Shown here: positions 49,710 to 62,885 of the stretch, one piece after another | Numbering within the stretch: the stretch's first letter is position 1 | Layout of the letters: each line of letters opens with the position of its first letter | From: Spongilla lacustris | Lineage: Eukaryota; Porifera; Demospongiae; Spongillida; Spongillidae | Direction: 5' to 3' | DNA: 64,000 bases | Assembly: GCA_949361645.1 (NCBI GenBank) | Contig: OX442416.1 | Span: 2,596,146 to 2,660,145 of the forward strand | Position numbers and translations under genes: made by a program | Notes under the pieces: generated by a model | Told to the model about the DNA's origin: nothing | What the model saw: only the letters and a program-made list of their open reading frames with translations | Databases searched by the model: none

Positions 49710-52509
49710 CTACACATAACCGAACTCATCTACAGATCTTTGAACATCCATCACACAGTCCAAGTGGTACCACTCCTTGCATCCTGAACACTCAATCATT
49801 TTGCTTTCAATAGGCATTCGGCAAGAGCTGAACATTTCTATACTGCTAATGCAGTGAACACCAACTCTTCCTCTCTTCATCTTCTCCACTGGAAACATGC
49901 ATGGAGAGAACTTCTCTTCAAGGCTTCTTAATCAATGCTTCCTCATTTCACTCTGCTTAAACACACAGTGACCATGCAGGTTGTACTCCATTAGCCAAAG
50001 CTGTTGCAAAAGCAATGGCAAATATCTTGATACTAATTTCTTTCTCTGCACATGCCAAAAGAGCTGCCACTTGTTTTCTTCCATGACCACCCAAAGAATG
50101 CAACATGCTGTATCATAAATGAGCACCTCATTAGATACTTGAGCTCCTGTGGTGCTTACAGTAAACCACCATCATGGTAAAGTTCTCCCTCATGATTTCA
50201 CCTAAGATGGGATCTTGGAAAGGACTGCTCTCAGAATTTTCGGTGATGCTGATATTAATGTAAGCCACTGATTCTCACTCATGAGAATATCTCTTTCATC
50301 ACATGTCAACTGGTAAAAGCAGTGTTTAACCCACAACATCATTTTTTTCTTTGTCCATCAAGCAATTTGTATGTCTCTACTTCAATAATCTCCCCTTCAG
50401 CGTTCAGTGGTTTTATATTGTTTATGTTTTGCAGATGTAATTCTCTATTGGACCCTTTGAGCATGCAGCATAGTTCTTATTTTTGATGGAGGCAGCATAT
50501 CTTGACTTGTGTTGAAAATCCGATGACTTAGGACTGCCAATGGGTTGACTGCTAGGCAAGGACTTTGTGGTGGAAGATTTTGGTCCAGATATCGCTGAAC
50601 ACTTGTCATTGGATAGAGGGGATGACTGGTACCAGTGCACAAACATCATCATCATTGGTGCTACATTGAAAGGATTCCGTGGTTTTACTTGGCACTTTAA
50701 CTTGGAGAGGGTTTGATGCTCCGGAGAAACATATGAAATATATGAACAGTTATCATTGCCGTTGCAAGGAGGGGAACATGTGGTTGAAGTTCTTAGAGGC
50801 TTTGAAGACTACTACAGCCTGGTGAATTGGTGCACGGTGCCAATAGTGACAATGTATATGCAGTTCTTTTTCTCGAAGCTGGCTCTGAGATTTTTTCTTC
50901 AGTACCACAAACAATGTATGGTTTGATGTAAGCACCATTGACTTTTTTCTCTTTCAAGGTAGATTCCTCTTACAAGAGATAAGACTTCTTTCCAAAATTC
51001 CTAATGATGTATTAAGGCCCAAACCATAGGAAATCTAATTTGTCCTCTTCCCTTTTCTTGCATGCCCTTGTCAAGGATTTTAGACCCAATAGCATACACA
51101 GACGGATTGGCATACTTCTTGTTGTAATCTGCTTTCTGTTTTTCTTGAGCAGCTTCAACATTTTGCTTAGCTTTCTATATAACACACATTATCTACATGT
51201 AAAGTACAAACGATCTAAATGTCAAATTACAGAGGACATATACAGGGTGTGTAAAAATATGCAACTCTTTTAAACCGGCATTCAGCATTAAAATTTATTA
51301 ATTCATTAATTTGCGCTGTCCTTATAACATAATATACTTTGCAGGATAAAACATAAACCTATTGCTGTTTAGTATTAAAGTTTATAATTACCTACAACTC
51401 ATTTTTGCCCGTGTATAGTAGGCTGTCTAATTTATAAAGCACTTTGATTTACTTCTATACATGTAAACAAAAATCATAAATGCAGTAATATAGCTGGGGG
51501 CATTCCAAACATTAGCTCAAAAGGACTGTATTTGGTTGACTCCTGTCTTGAAGTGTTATATGCAAAGGTAGAAGCATCAAAATGCATATCCCAGGTACTG
51601 TGTCTGTCACTGCAGAATTTCACAAGCATTAACTGAATGGTTTGCTTGAACTGCTCATCCAAACCATTGGTCTAAAATAAAGGATCGCTGTGGTAGGACT
51701 CCACGATCTGCTTCCTCTGGTGTTTGCTGAATATCGCTTCCACCCACATGCCTTTCCTTGTCTTATACTGCATTTTTTTTTATCTTCCACTCTGAACCTG
51801 AATAGTATTTAAACGCAGTAGTCTACTTCATGAACGTTAGAACATACATTTAAATAGTACTTGTTACCCGGCTGCATGGATTCACCTCCAATTGCCACGA
51901 CCGTCTCCTCCTGTGCAACACTCCCCACCCGATCGATTATCAACTATGCCCTTGCCAGGGCGTCAGCAGTTGTTTTTATCTCCGGTAGAACGCGAAGTTG
52001 CCTTGCGCATTGTTCAGGAAGCCCTGCTATAAAATGATTTAACGGAGCTTTTCTTTTGACATAACCTCCAATTCAGGCATTGCTGCATTCAGAAATCTTT
52101 TCAAACTGTGCAAGAACATGCGAGGAGACTCTCCCGGAAGCAGTTGCCTTTTTTCGAATTGTTTCAGTACGGAGAACTGTGCTTCCGTGGGGTGAAATAC
52201 TCTTTTCACAGCGTCTCTAACCTTTTGATAGTCCTTTCTTTCATCTTCTCCAATTTCAGTAAAGACGGCTAATGCTTCACCTTCAAGTAAGGTCGGTAGC
52301 TTCACAACCATGGCATCATTTTTCCATCGATCCATTCGCTTCCGCACATATGTCAAACCACAAGAGCCACTCATTGGAGTCATCCCAATCTCCCCCTGAA
52401 AACGCTGTTGGCAAACTGACATGTTTATCAACCATTCTCTGCTACCAATGTAAAGGTCTTGTTGATAACAGTACAACACATCTAAACAAGGCACAGTTGT
52501 TGTTGCCAA
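49710..52509 (-). mobile_element. Second integrase/ULP1/PHD element with gag-like frame
   Basis: Minus-strand remnants in order: a gag-like frame 52509-52039 (VVKLPTLLEGEALAVFTE, LLPGESPRMFLHSLKRFL); the integrase C-terminal part 51662-51474 (QESTKYSPFELMFG); a linker 51175-51010 (AQEKQKADYNKKYA) leading into a GPY/F-like module with frameshifts; a ULP1-like stretch around 50220-49935 (VSTTGAQVSNEVLIYDTA); and a PHD-like zinc finger 49898-49710 (MIECSGCKEWYHLDC). Integrase plus ULP1 plus PHD fits a Ginger1-type element. The gag-like frame fits a gypsy LTR element, so this is either two nested elements or one unusual element. Termini were not found. Confidence 0.65.
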
Positions 52510-52538
52510 TGCCTTAATAGGTAAGGATACATTTTGCC

Positions 52539-53454
52539 ATGTTAGTCATCTGCATGGATGCACTCAATGAGGCCAGACAGATGCACCGTAAAGTTCAAGA
52601 GAATTTACACCAGTCCAGCTTGGAGTCCATTCTAGCAAAGTTCACACATGAGCGACAGAGATCAATACGAAGGGCAATAAAAGGTAAAACATCAGCTTGG
52701 CTGAATGTGGTCCCATTAGAGAGTTGTCACTTTGACCTAGCACCCTCTCAGTTTAGGGATGGTTTGGCAATTCGATATCAAGGGCAACCTTCCTGTATAC
52801 CTATAAAGTGTGATGGATGTACATGTAGTGCAAATTTCACGTTACAACATGCATTAGACTGTAAGACAGGTTGTCTTGTCATCCAACGACATAACGAAGT
52901 TCGGGACTGTCTTGGGGATATGGCTGCTCAAGTATGGAGTCAGGTTGTACGTGAACCAATAGTCAAAGAGGCTGAATCCAATTAAAGCAGATGGTCCAGG
53001 ATTGAGGGCCGATCTAGGCATTCGAGGTGTTTGGACTCCCCAGGTGGAAGCGTTGTTTGATATAAAAGTCATTGACACAGACGCACCATCACACCTGCAT
53101 CGAACACCAGAATCAATTTTGGACACAGGGGCTCTAGAGAAGAAGAAGCTATATAAAAAGGCAGTGGAAGATAGGCAAGGTACATTTACTCCTTTCGTAA
53201 CATCCGTTGATGGGCTTCTCCACAGAGAGGCAGATAATTTTTTGAACTACATAGCTACCAGCATAGCAGTCAAATGGGAAAAATCATATGCAGAAACGTG
53301 TGCATTCGTCAGAGCTCGACTTTTATTTGCCCTGGTTCGAGTATCAAGCTTATGTCTAAGAGGATCTAGGGTAAAGTGGAGGAGTGGACTAGGCTTTGAT
53401 GATGGGGCATCACTTCCTACAGTCATGCATGCAATAGGCTTTAGCATTTATTAA
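52539..53454 (+). pseudogene. Reverse-transcriptase element, C-terminal half
   Basis: Two plus frames separated by one frameshift near 52985: 52539-52985 (RRAIKGKTSAWLNVVPLE; HFDLAPSQFRDGLAIRYQ; CDGCTCSANFTLQHALDC; QRHNEVRDCLGDMA) and 53002-53454 (ADLGIRGVWTPQVEALFDIK; DTDAPSH; LRGSRVKWRSGLG). This is the post-RT region of the family whose RT core lies at 16.6 kb. The Cys/His cluster CDGC...HALDC may bind zinc. The RT core itself is absent, so the copy is 5'-truncated. It is the best-preserved copy of this region in the window. Confidence 0.8.
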
Positions 53455-56032
53455 GCATTCGTTTTTGTGTCTTTCTTTTAATGTCTTGTTTTGTAATTCT
53501 TTCACATGTTTATCATATAGCGAGGTACCTACAACACAACGTTTCACGTTCATTTCGTCGCTACGTAACCAATTCTCTTACTCCCTACGCGCATGCGCGT
53601 ACGTTATATTACATGCATGTAACAAAGTCTACATCCAGGGAATAATTTACTTTTTTAAAATTGCATAGCAATTTTGCTCCGCAAAATCGAAATTGATTAG
53701 CAACTTGGTTCAGTTGCATCGCAATTTGTGATTCTTCATATGAACACAAAGCAGAGCTATCCCACGGAGGCGAACGAGTCAAACGACTAATTCCCCCCCT
53801 CCCCCGTCACCATCACATTTAAAAGTTTTAATATTTGTAGATTTTGTCCACCCGTATTGGCACTGTCGCGTAGGCGTTCTGGCATATTCATGTGCAGTAC
53901 GTACATGTACCACGTACGTTTGCGCGTAAACGTACATTTTAATTAGTAATGATTTGATAACTTGATAATTCTATTAATATAAAATTCGACACCCCCCTTC
54001 CCGAAGCCGGCTGTGTACGCTGCGCGCTCATGTCATTCGTACGCGTACGCGTACGCAATTAGCCTATACGCAATCGTTAATCGTCACATTAATTGTCGCG
54101 ATCGCGATGTCACGTGAGTGTGGCTGATGCGACGTGGCGCCAGCTTTCTGATTGGAATTCTTTTGTACCATAAATGCACTCTCTTCGCGTAGCATTTACA
54201 CTGAGCAACGTGCCTGCAAACACGGATAGATTGCATCGCAGTTTTCTGCGACAATGTTTTGAAGTTGTTTCGCATCTAATAAAAACTGCTTCGCAAAATG
54301 CGATGCGAATCCGGTTAAATTATTCCCTGACATCTATATATATAGCCCGCGGGCAAACTTACATGTAGCTATACAACGCGAAGATGGCGCCGGGGGCTTT
54401 CTCAATACAGCATCTAGAGCGCAGCGTGCAAGCTACCATATGCATGCACGTACATGTGCTTTATAACTGCGATATAGGCCTCCACCGCTGCCTTAATTAT
54501 ACCGTACATGTATAAACAAATGCATGCAGCGATCTACATTTTGTACCTTATACATGTCCTTGTCACTGGATGGATCTTTTATAGTAGCTGTAATTTCCAT
54601 ATGTCTATATTACACCATTTGTTCCGCTAACGCCTCAAGGAAAGTTTTCCATAAGAAAAGCAGCAAATTCTTTTTCTCGTGCTTCTTCCATTGTGATGGC
54701 ATCTGCTTCCACGCGGTTGTACTGAGCAGCTATATAGCTTTGTATAGTGTTCCTTTGGCTTTGACCTCTACATGCATGTACATGTATATTCCACAGTACA
54801 CAACAAGTGACAGGAAGCTAGGTGTGACAGGGGAAGCATATTCATCCCACTCAACAAGGAGTCTATTGAAAACACTTCATGGGATGTGTTACCTAAGCTA
54901 AGTAAACTTAATTAGACATTGACCGGCTTTCCGCCTGCTTTGAAGCCAGTCGACCGGCTGCAAAGCGGGTCGACCCGCTTTAAAGCGGGTCAAAGGCTGT
55001 GAATCGGGCAGTAACATATAATAATGTACATACATGTAGCCGGCCGTGTTCCTATTGTGACGACCATGCATTTATTCAATAATGGTCAAGATGGCTTAAA
55101 ACGCTCCCCGAACTAAAAAAAAAGTCTATATGTAATGGAAATAACAATTGGCATGGAAACGTGTACCAATGTGCAGCAAATCATAATAAAGAGTGGCAAC
55201 TCAACTTTTCGTTAAGATTCAATTAAAAAAAAAATTAAAAAAACTGTGGAATACAATAATTAGGTCAGAAAACATGTTTTGCTTTCCCAAACTGATATCT
55301 TCAATGTATACTTTAACATTTTTGCACAGTTTGCATCTTGCAACCTTTCTACACGTAATAATGAGGTGGCAAATGTTTTATAACTTAATTAGTAGCCATT
55401 TTAAATTTCATACATTTAAATAGGTGTAAGTCTAACTTTGTTTTGAATAAATCAGAACCATTCGTACTTATAAATTCAACACAAATTCAAACCACACTAC
55501 CCCTATGTACTAGCACACATGCTATAGGATGTCTTTTTGAACACCATCACTTTCCTCCCATATTACGTTATCATTACGTATATCAGTTACATGCTTTATT
55601 TACATATCTGATACTTGCAGATGTTCTAACAAAGCTTAAAGCCATTGGTGTGATTTGCGCGCTGTTTAAAAAACCGTTCCTATCCCGAGTTATACTCACC
55701 CAGGAAAAATACTGTCGGAGGAGAAAAATAAATCTGGGAACGAAAACAGTACAAAAAAAATGGAGTAATTAAAGGGTTGCTCTGGCGATTGAACAACAAT
55801 CACCATTGATAAATCAATGGAAAATCAGCACCAATCAAAATATGCGCATAAAAGGTAAGGAATGTGATAGCAAGGCTCGAGCTTTGAACTTGACCTCTGG
55901 ATGCCCAGCAATCTTTGAAAGTTACGTCATCGCAATCCGCCCTTATATACTACGAGGACCTACGTTATTAGTATTATTGCATTCCATTTATATATTAATA
56001 ATAGCCTCCTTGAAGTCCAAGCCTAGTTAAAT
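53455..56032. other. Region upstream of the V-ATPase gene
   Basis: No gene was recognised. 53640-54330 is rich in gcaaaatcg/gcgatgcg words that may be arms of a decayed element. 53985-54030 matches the end of the 42.3 kb poly-C block. 54920-55010 holds a small palindromic repeat of gaccggct/aaagcgggtcgacccgcttt. The core promoter of the V-ATPase gene cannot be identified; cctagttaaat lies just before its ATG. Confidence 0.45.
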
Positions 56033-58303
56033 ATGGGGTCCATACTGCGCTCCGAAGAGATGATGTTGCTGCAGTTGCTGCTTCAGTCCGACTCCGCTTA
56101 CGCTTGTGTGCGAGAGCTGGGAGAAGTGGTGAGTGCACACCAATAAAGGGCATGCACATGCACGCACGCACACACTGACACACACATAGATCCCTAACAC
56201 ACTCACATCCCATTGTTCTCAACTTCTCATTTCCTCCCTCGTTTCCTGTGGGGTGCTTGCTTGCTTGCTCGCGCGCAGGGTAAAGTCCAATTCAAAGACG
56301 TAAGTACCTTCGTTGTTCCTTAGTGGATACCGTGTCATTTACCTCCCCTCCCCTCCCCCGCCCCCCCAAACAGCTCAATGGAGATATCAGCGCTTTTCAA
56401 CGCAAATTTGTTGGGGACCTGCGTCGTTGTGAGGAGATGGAGCGAATGCTTCGTAAGGTCTCTCTGTACGTTTGTGGGTAGGTTATACATAAGCACCCTT
56501 CCCCCCCCCCCCCCCCCCCTCTACGGCAGGGTTTTTCGTCACCGAACTGGAGAGGGCGGGAATCGCCATTGCACAGCCATCAGCGAACTGCGAAGCTCCA
56601 GACCCGCATCTAATGCTCGACATGGAGGTACGCCCACTTATGTACACAACATGCTGCATGCTTGATGTGTTTCCAACATCACACTTCTAAAGGGCGTACT
56701 GTTTAGCGTACATGTATGTGGGTTGGCTAGTTGAGCGTAGACCTTCGCGTATGGGCGGAAGGTCGGGTATCAAGCGTATACCTGGATTTGTACCCATCTG
56801 ATAGTGCTGTGGGGCTATTGATAAGTCTGACCGTTGATTGAGTGATAATTACGCGTGCATGCTTGGACTATGGAGTGCGTTACCGACGCGGCTAGGGAGT
56901 TGGGCTACCCAGAGATGAAACCAGAGCAACTTGAAGTAGCTGCTACTTTCATTGAGGGCACAGATGTTTTTTCAGTTCTGTAAATTTATCAAACGCTTGT
57001 GGCAAGCAAGCGTAACATAAACCCTTGCCAAAGCCAGTAGGCAGAACTGAAATAACATCTCTGCCCTCAATGAAAGTAGCAGCTACTTCAAGTTTCTCTG
57101 GTTTCATCTCTGGGTACCTTAACACTCTCATGCAAGCGTAATTATTACTCAATCAACGGTCAGACTTATCAGGTGTTAATAGCCCACAGCACTATGAGGT
57201 GATACCCGACCTCCCGCCAATACGCGAAGGTCGGGCTTTGCCCAACTATGTGTATATGTATGTTTATATTGTAGTTCATTTTTGCATGCAGTGCAGTGCT
57301 GTCTCTGCGCGCTAGCACTGCTGCTATTACTAGCACTGGTATATATAAATATCTGCATTCCAGACACAGTTTGGGAACTACGAGGACTCACTAAAGCAGC
57401 TCAACGCCAACCAGGAGAACCTCAAGAGGAACCTCCTGGACCTCAAGGAGCTGGAGCAGATCCTTGCAAAGGCCCAGACCTTCTTCCAGGAGGGAGAGCA
57501 GGTGTTGGCAGAGGCCTATGTACAGCAGACTGCAGCTGGGGCAGTGGCAGGAGGAGGGGGAGGAGGTGGTAGAGCAGGAGCAGTCCCTGTCGTTGATTCG
57601 AAGCGCATGGGTAAGCATATGCAATGGGAGTTTGAGAATTTGTTTTTACGTGTAAATCATCCCTCCCCCACACCACAAATGCACATACCATACCACACAC
57701 ATGCACATACCACACCACACACATGCACATACCACACCACACATGCACATACCACACCACACATGCACATACATTTCCACACCACACACATGTCCACACG
57801 ACACACATGCACATACCACACACCACACACCACCTGCTTGTTGCAGAACTGCAGCAGAGTAAGCTTAAAAGGACATCTTATGTCTTATGTTTGTATTAGT
57901 AGAGTACTTTTACCCCTGTTTTGGTAGTACTGTATGTCTGTGCTCTTAAGCCACTAGCCATACCTATGCCTGCATGTGTCTTCAATTACAGAGCTGTTGC
58001 CAGAGGCAGATACAGAGGCTGCAACAGCTACCAAGTTCACGTATGTGTGTGTGTGTATGTGTGTGTATGTGTGTGTGTGTACAAATGTATATGTGTGTTT
58101 GTGTGTGTATGTGTGCTTGTGTATTGTGTGTGTTGTGTTTGTATGTGTGTAATGTGTTATGTGTATGTGTGTATGTGTGTGTATGTGTGTGTACAAATGT
58201 ATGTGTGTTTGTGTGTGTATGTATGTGTATGTGTGTGTTTGTGTGTGTATGTATGTGTATGTGTGTGTTTGTGTGTGTATGTATGTATGTATGTATGTAT
58301 GTA

Positions 58304-58334
<31 letters not shown>

Positions 58335-59047
58335 ATGTATGTATGTATGTATGTATGTATGTATGTATGTATGTATGTATGTATGTATGTATGTATGTAT
58401 GTATGTATGTATGTGTGTATGTATGTGTGTATGTGACAGTACAAGTACATATACATGTACCTGTAGCTGTGAAGGTAGAGGGGCTTTAATTCCACTTAAC
58501 TTTGCGGTTAGTTTTGTGGTTTGTTGAGGTGTGGGCTCCTTCACATGTATAGGCTAGGCTTTCATGTGACCTGCTGACCACTGCAGCTGCTAATTCCCAT
58601 GTGATGTCAGTTGTGTTGGCCTGCTGTGAATGTTATTGTGACACCATTTTGAGATAGAATTCATATTAGGGTGCAACGAATTCACACATTGGGGCACATC
58701 CTGTGCTCTTTTTTGCAGCCCTTGGCAGCGTGGTGAGGGGAGAGAGGAGGGTGGGGAGAGGGGTGAGGGAGGGAAGAGTGTAGGGAAGGGAAGGGAAGGG
58801 AGGGAGAGCATGTAGAGGACTGATGGGAGGACGTTGTTGCTCCACTTCAATACAATGTATATGTGGAAGGAACAGAACTTCAGCAATGACTTTGTTTGCT
58901 TTTATTCTTGTGTGTGTGCAGGTTCTTGATTGGAGTCATCCCAACTGAAAACCTCCTGGTGTTCACGAGGGTGCTGTGGCGTATGTGCAGGGGCAATGTG
59001 TTTGTGAAGCATGCCCAGATTGAGGAGACCTTGGAGGACCCTGTCAC

Positions 59048-59105
<58 letters not shown>

Positions 59106-62100
59106 TGTGCTGGTACATGTATGAGTGGAACCCCACATACACCAGCGACACCCCCGCCTCAAGTGTTCTGTTTGTCGAGGTGTCCTTTATTCAGGGGTTG
59201 AAACTATTCAACATAACTTGTTTGGGATCCTAAAAATAGTGTTCTGTTTGTTGAGGTGTCTGTATTTTAGGGAGTCCACATTTTGAGGCTCCACTGTGTG
59301 ATTGTGTGTGCATGCATGTATGTTGGTGATGTGCCTGTGAGTATATATGCGGGCAGTGGCGTAGGAAAATAGGGGGCCATGGCCCCCCACTTTTACACCA
59401 GCTATACTATTTTATTTTTATTAGAAACAAAGCGAAGCCTATCTTTAGTTTTGGGAGAATGCTTCGATTTCGATGTGTTATTCACGAATTACCTACCTAA
59501 ATTATTAATAAGTGGTTTAGCTTACGTTGCAAGGGGGACCTCCCCCCCCCCCCCCCCCCCCCCCCCCTTTTAAACTTCTTCCTACACCGCTAGTGGGGAT
59601 CTAATTCTTCTGCTGCGTGCATGTGTGAGTGTGCATGCATTAATGTTGGTGTGTGTGGGTACATGTGTACATTTATGCATGTGTTTGTGGATGTATTGTA
59701 ATTAAAGCTCTTCCCATTACAGGGTGATCCTGTTCTAATTAGTGCTCATCTCTCCTCTTAGGGTGATCCTGTTTGGAAGAGTGTCTTCATCCTGTTCTTC
59801 CAAGGAGAACAGCTCAATACACGTATCAGGAAGCTGTGTGATGGGTATGTGTTTGTGTGGGAGAGGAGTTGTAGGTGTAATGTGTTCATGGGAAAGTGAT
59901 GTGTGCAGGGGTGCATAAGGGGAAGTTGGGGAGATGGGTATGTTCACTACTTCTTCCTCATCCCTCTCTTTTTGTTACTCTGACACTGCTTGTCATGTCC
60001 AGGTTCCGTGCCACTCTGTATGCGTGTCCTGGCACCACGCCAGAGCGTCAGCAGGTCCAGCTGCAGGTCGCTGCACGCATAGCAGAGGTGGGCAATGTGC
60101 TGCAGAACTCCAGGGCAGTGAAGGAGGTGTCAATGAGAACAATAGCACAGTCGGTGGAGGAGTGGCAACAGAAAGTGAGTGGAGAGAGAACTTACCAGTT
60201 ATCTCATCTCCCTCCCTCCCTCCCTCCCTCCCTCCCTCCCTCCCTCCCTCCCTCCCTCCCTCCCTCCCTCCCTCCCTCCCTCCCTCCCTCCCTCCCTCCC
60301 TCCCTCCCTCCCTCCCTCCCTCCCTCCCTCCCTCCCTCCCTCCCTCCCTCCCTCCCTCCCTCCCTCCCTCCCTCCCTCCCTCCAGGTGAAGAAGATCAAG
60401 GCCATCTACCACGCCATGAATATGTTCAACTTGGACATCAGCAGGCAGTCTCTTGTGGCAGAGTGCTGGTGTCCTACGAAGGACTTCCACCTTGTCCAGG
60501 AAGCTCTCAACAAGGGAACAGTGAGCTCTATTTAGAATAAAAGCTCTGTCTTTATTGCTCAATCATTTATCTGTGTACATGTGTAAAAAACCCTCTTCCC
60601 CTCCCCTCCTCTCCCTCTTCCCCCTCCCCTCCCCTCCCTCTTCCCCCCCCCTCTTCCCCTCCCCTCCTCTCCCTCTTCCCCTCCCCTCCTCTCCCTCTTC
60701 CCCCTCCCCTCCTCTCCCTCTTCGCCCTCCCCTCCTCCCCCTCTTCCCCCTCCCCTCCTCTCGCTCTTCCTCCTCCCCTCCTCTCCCTCTTCCCCCTCCC
60801 CTCCCCTCCCTCTTCCCCCTCCCCTCTTCCCCTCCCCTCTTCCCCTCCCCTCCTCTCCCTCTTCCCCCTCCCCTCCTCTCCCTCTTCCCCCTCCCCTCTT
60901 CCCCTCCCCTCCTCTCCCTCTTCATCCTCCCCTCCTCTCCCTCTTCCACCTCCCCTCCTCTCGCTCTTCCTCCTCCCCTCCTCTCCCTCTTCCCCCTCCC
61001 CTCCCCTCCCTCTTCCCCCTCCCCTCTTCCCCTCCCCTCCTCTCCCTCTTCCCCCTCCCCTCCTCTCCCTCTTCCTCCTCCCCTCTTCCCCTCCCCTCCT
61101 CTCCCTCTTCCCCCTCCCCTCCTCTCCCTCTTCCACCTCCCCTCCTCTCCCGCTTCCCTTAGCTCAAGTCTGGCAGTCCTTTTTCTGCCATCGTCAATCG
61201 GATCACCACCCCTGAGACTCCGCCCACCTACTACAGGGTGAACAAGTTCACCTCGGGGTTCCAGGCCATAGTGGAGTCCTATGGTGTGGCCTCTTACAGA
61301 GAGCTCAACCCCAGTGAGTTATTTTTGTTTGCTGTACTCATACATGTACATGTACATGTACCGATAGCACTGTAGTACCTGTACACTGTACAAGGGACAC
61401 ACCGTACAAGGGACGTCAACACTTGTAGTCTCCATTTTTGGATCCTCTTGTTGCTTCGCTCACCTCTTTGTTCCCGTGAGGGCAATGAAACAACTCTGCT
61501 ACCGCAAAAGTGTAAACAAAGCATTAATTGCATGTACATGTATAACACAGCGACCTTCGATTACGTGAAACATTGCCATGGCACGCTTTTAAAATAAATA
61601 AATAAATATATAGCTCTCCATATACGTAATGATTACGTAATGATTTACATGTGCTATTTATATATCTGATTCTTTCTCCCTAAGCTCTTACCATATCTCG
61701 ACCTTTCGCGGGTACTTTATGAACAAAATACTGCTATCATGTTTGCTTGGTCTGTTTTGATGATTGATAGGGCCAGTATCTTACCGCAACAGAAAGACAG
61801 CTACTCTTGGGCCATAATGTTTGCACTTGCAACATTGACAGAATGTGATGAGTAGGAATGCTTGAAGCATTCATTCTAGAATTATGTGGTTTTGAACAAG
61901 TCAAAGCTATAAAATAATCCGAGCTATTATACGGCTTTAAGTGAATTGTGCATGACTTCATTTTATAAAATGTAATTTCTAGTCACGAAAAGCTGTATTA
62001 GTTGGCAGACCCTCTTTCCATGGAGTGAGAATCAGGGATTGTGATCAAGACTGTAGGCTTGATACACGACTTTCCACCAAAACTCAAAGGTCGGGCTATG

Positions 62101-62849
62101 CCCAAGTAATTATTCCCTATACAGTACATGTATGTGATGTTATTGTACTGCACTACATGTACTATACAGTACTTGTACCCAAATGTCATTATTCCACTCG
62201 ACTTTGTGTTGTAATATTTCCTTGGCTCCATTTGCATAGTTGATGTTTCTGATTAAGTATATAATAATAATAATAAATGAGGCCCTTCACAGTCAGAACA
62301 TTCTGTTCATACCCATGGCAGTAGAAACATTTGGTGGATGGGGGTTGGAGAGCAGACCAGTTTTTGCCACTCTTGCGGACAGAATTTCGGGTCGCACTGG
62401 CCAGGCAAAATCGTGTGTTATCAATCAGCTGTACCAAAGATTGGCCATCACTTTGCAGAGGCAACATGCCTGTGCAATGATTGCCAGGCAGCCATTGTAA
62501 ATAAGAACTTGAACATGAACTTTTCTTTTTAAAATGTATTACGTATTCTGTATGCTCATAATAATAATAATAATAGGCAAAATCGTGTGTTATCAATCAG
62601 CTGTACCAAAGATTGGCCATCACATTGCAGAGGCAATATGCCTGTGCAATGATTGCCAGGCAGCCATTGTAAATAAGAACTTGAACATGAACTTTTCTTT
62701 TTAAAATGTATTACGTATTCTGTATGTACCGTGTTTTTTCATAATTTAAAACAGCACCAAACAAAATAATAATAATATTATTATATTTGTGTTGTGTACA
62801 TGTACACATATTTCTATGCATTGTAAGCATATATAAAATAATTGACATT

Positions 62850-62885
<36 letters not shown>

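Noticed and set aside
54524..54901. 125-codon plus frame with a hydrophobic start
   Set aside because: No family recognised and no partner exons; AT-rich sequence can give such frames by chance.
59896..61241. Open frames rich in LPPSLPPS or GREGGREG
   Set aside because: They are CCCT and CT-rich repeats in V-ATPase introns 10 and 11; the real coding is in the short flanking exons.
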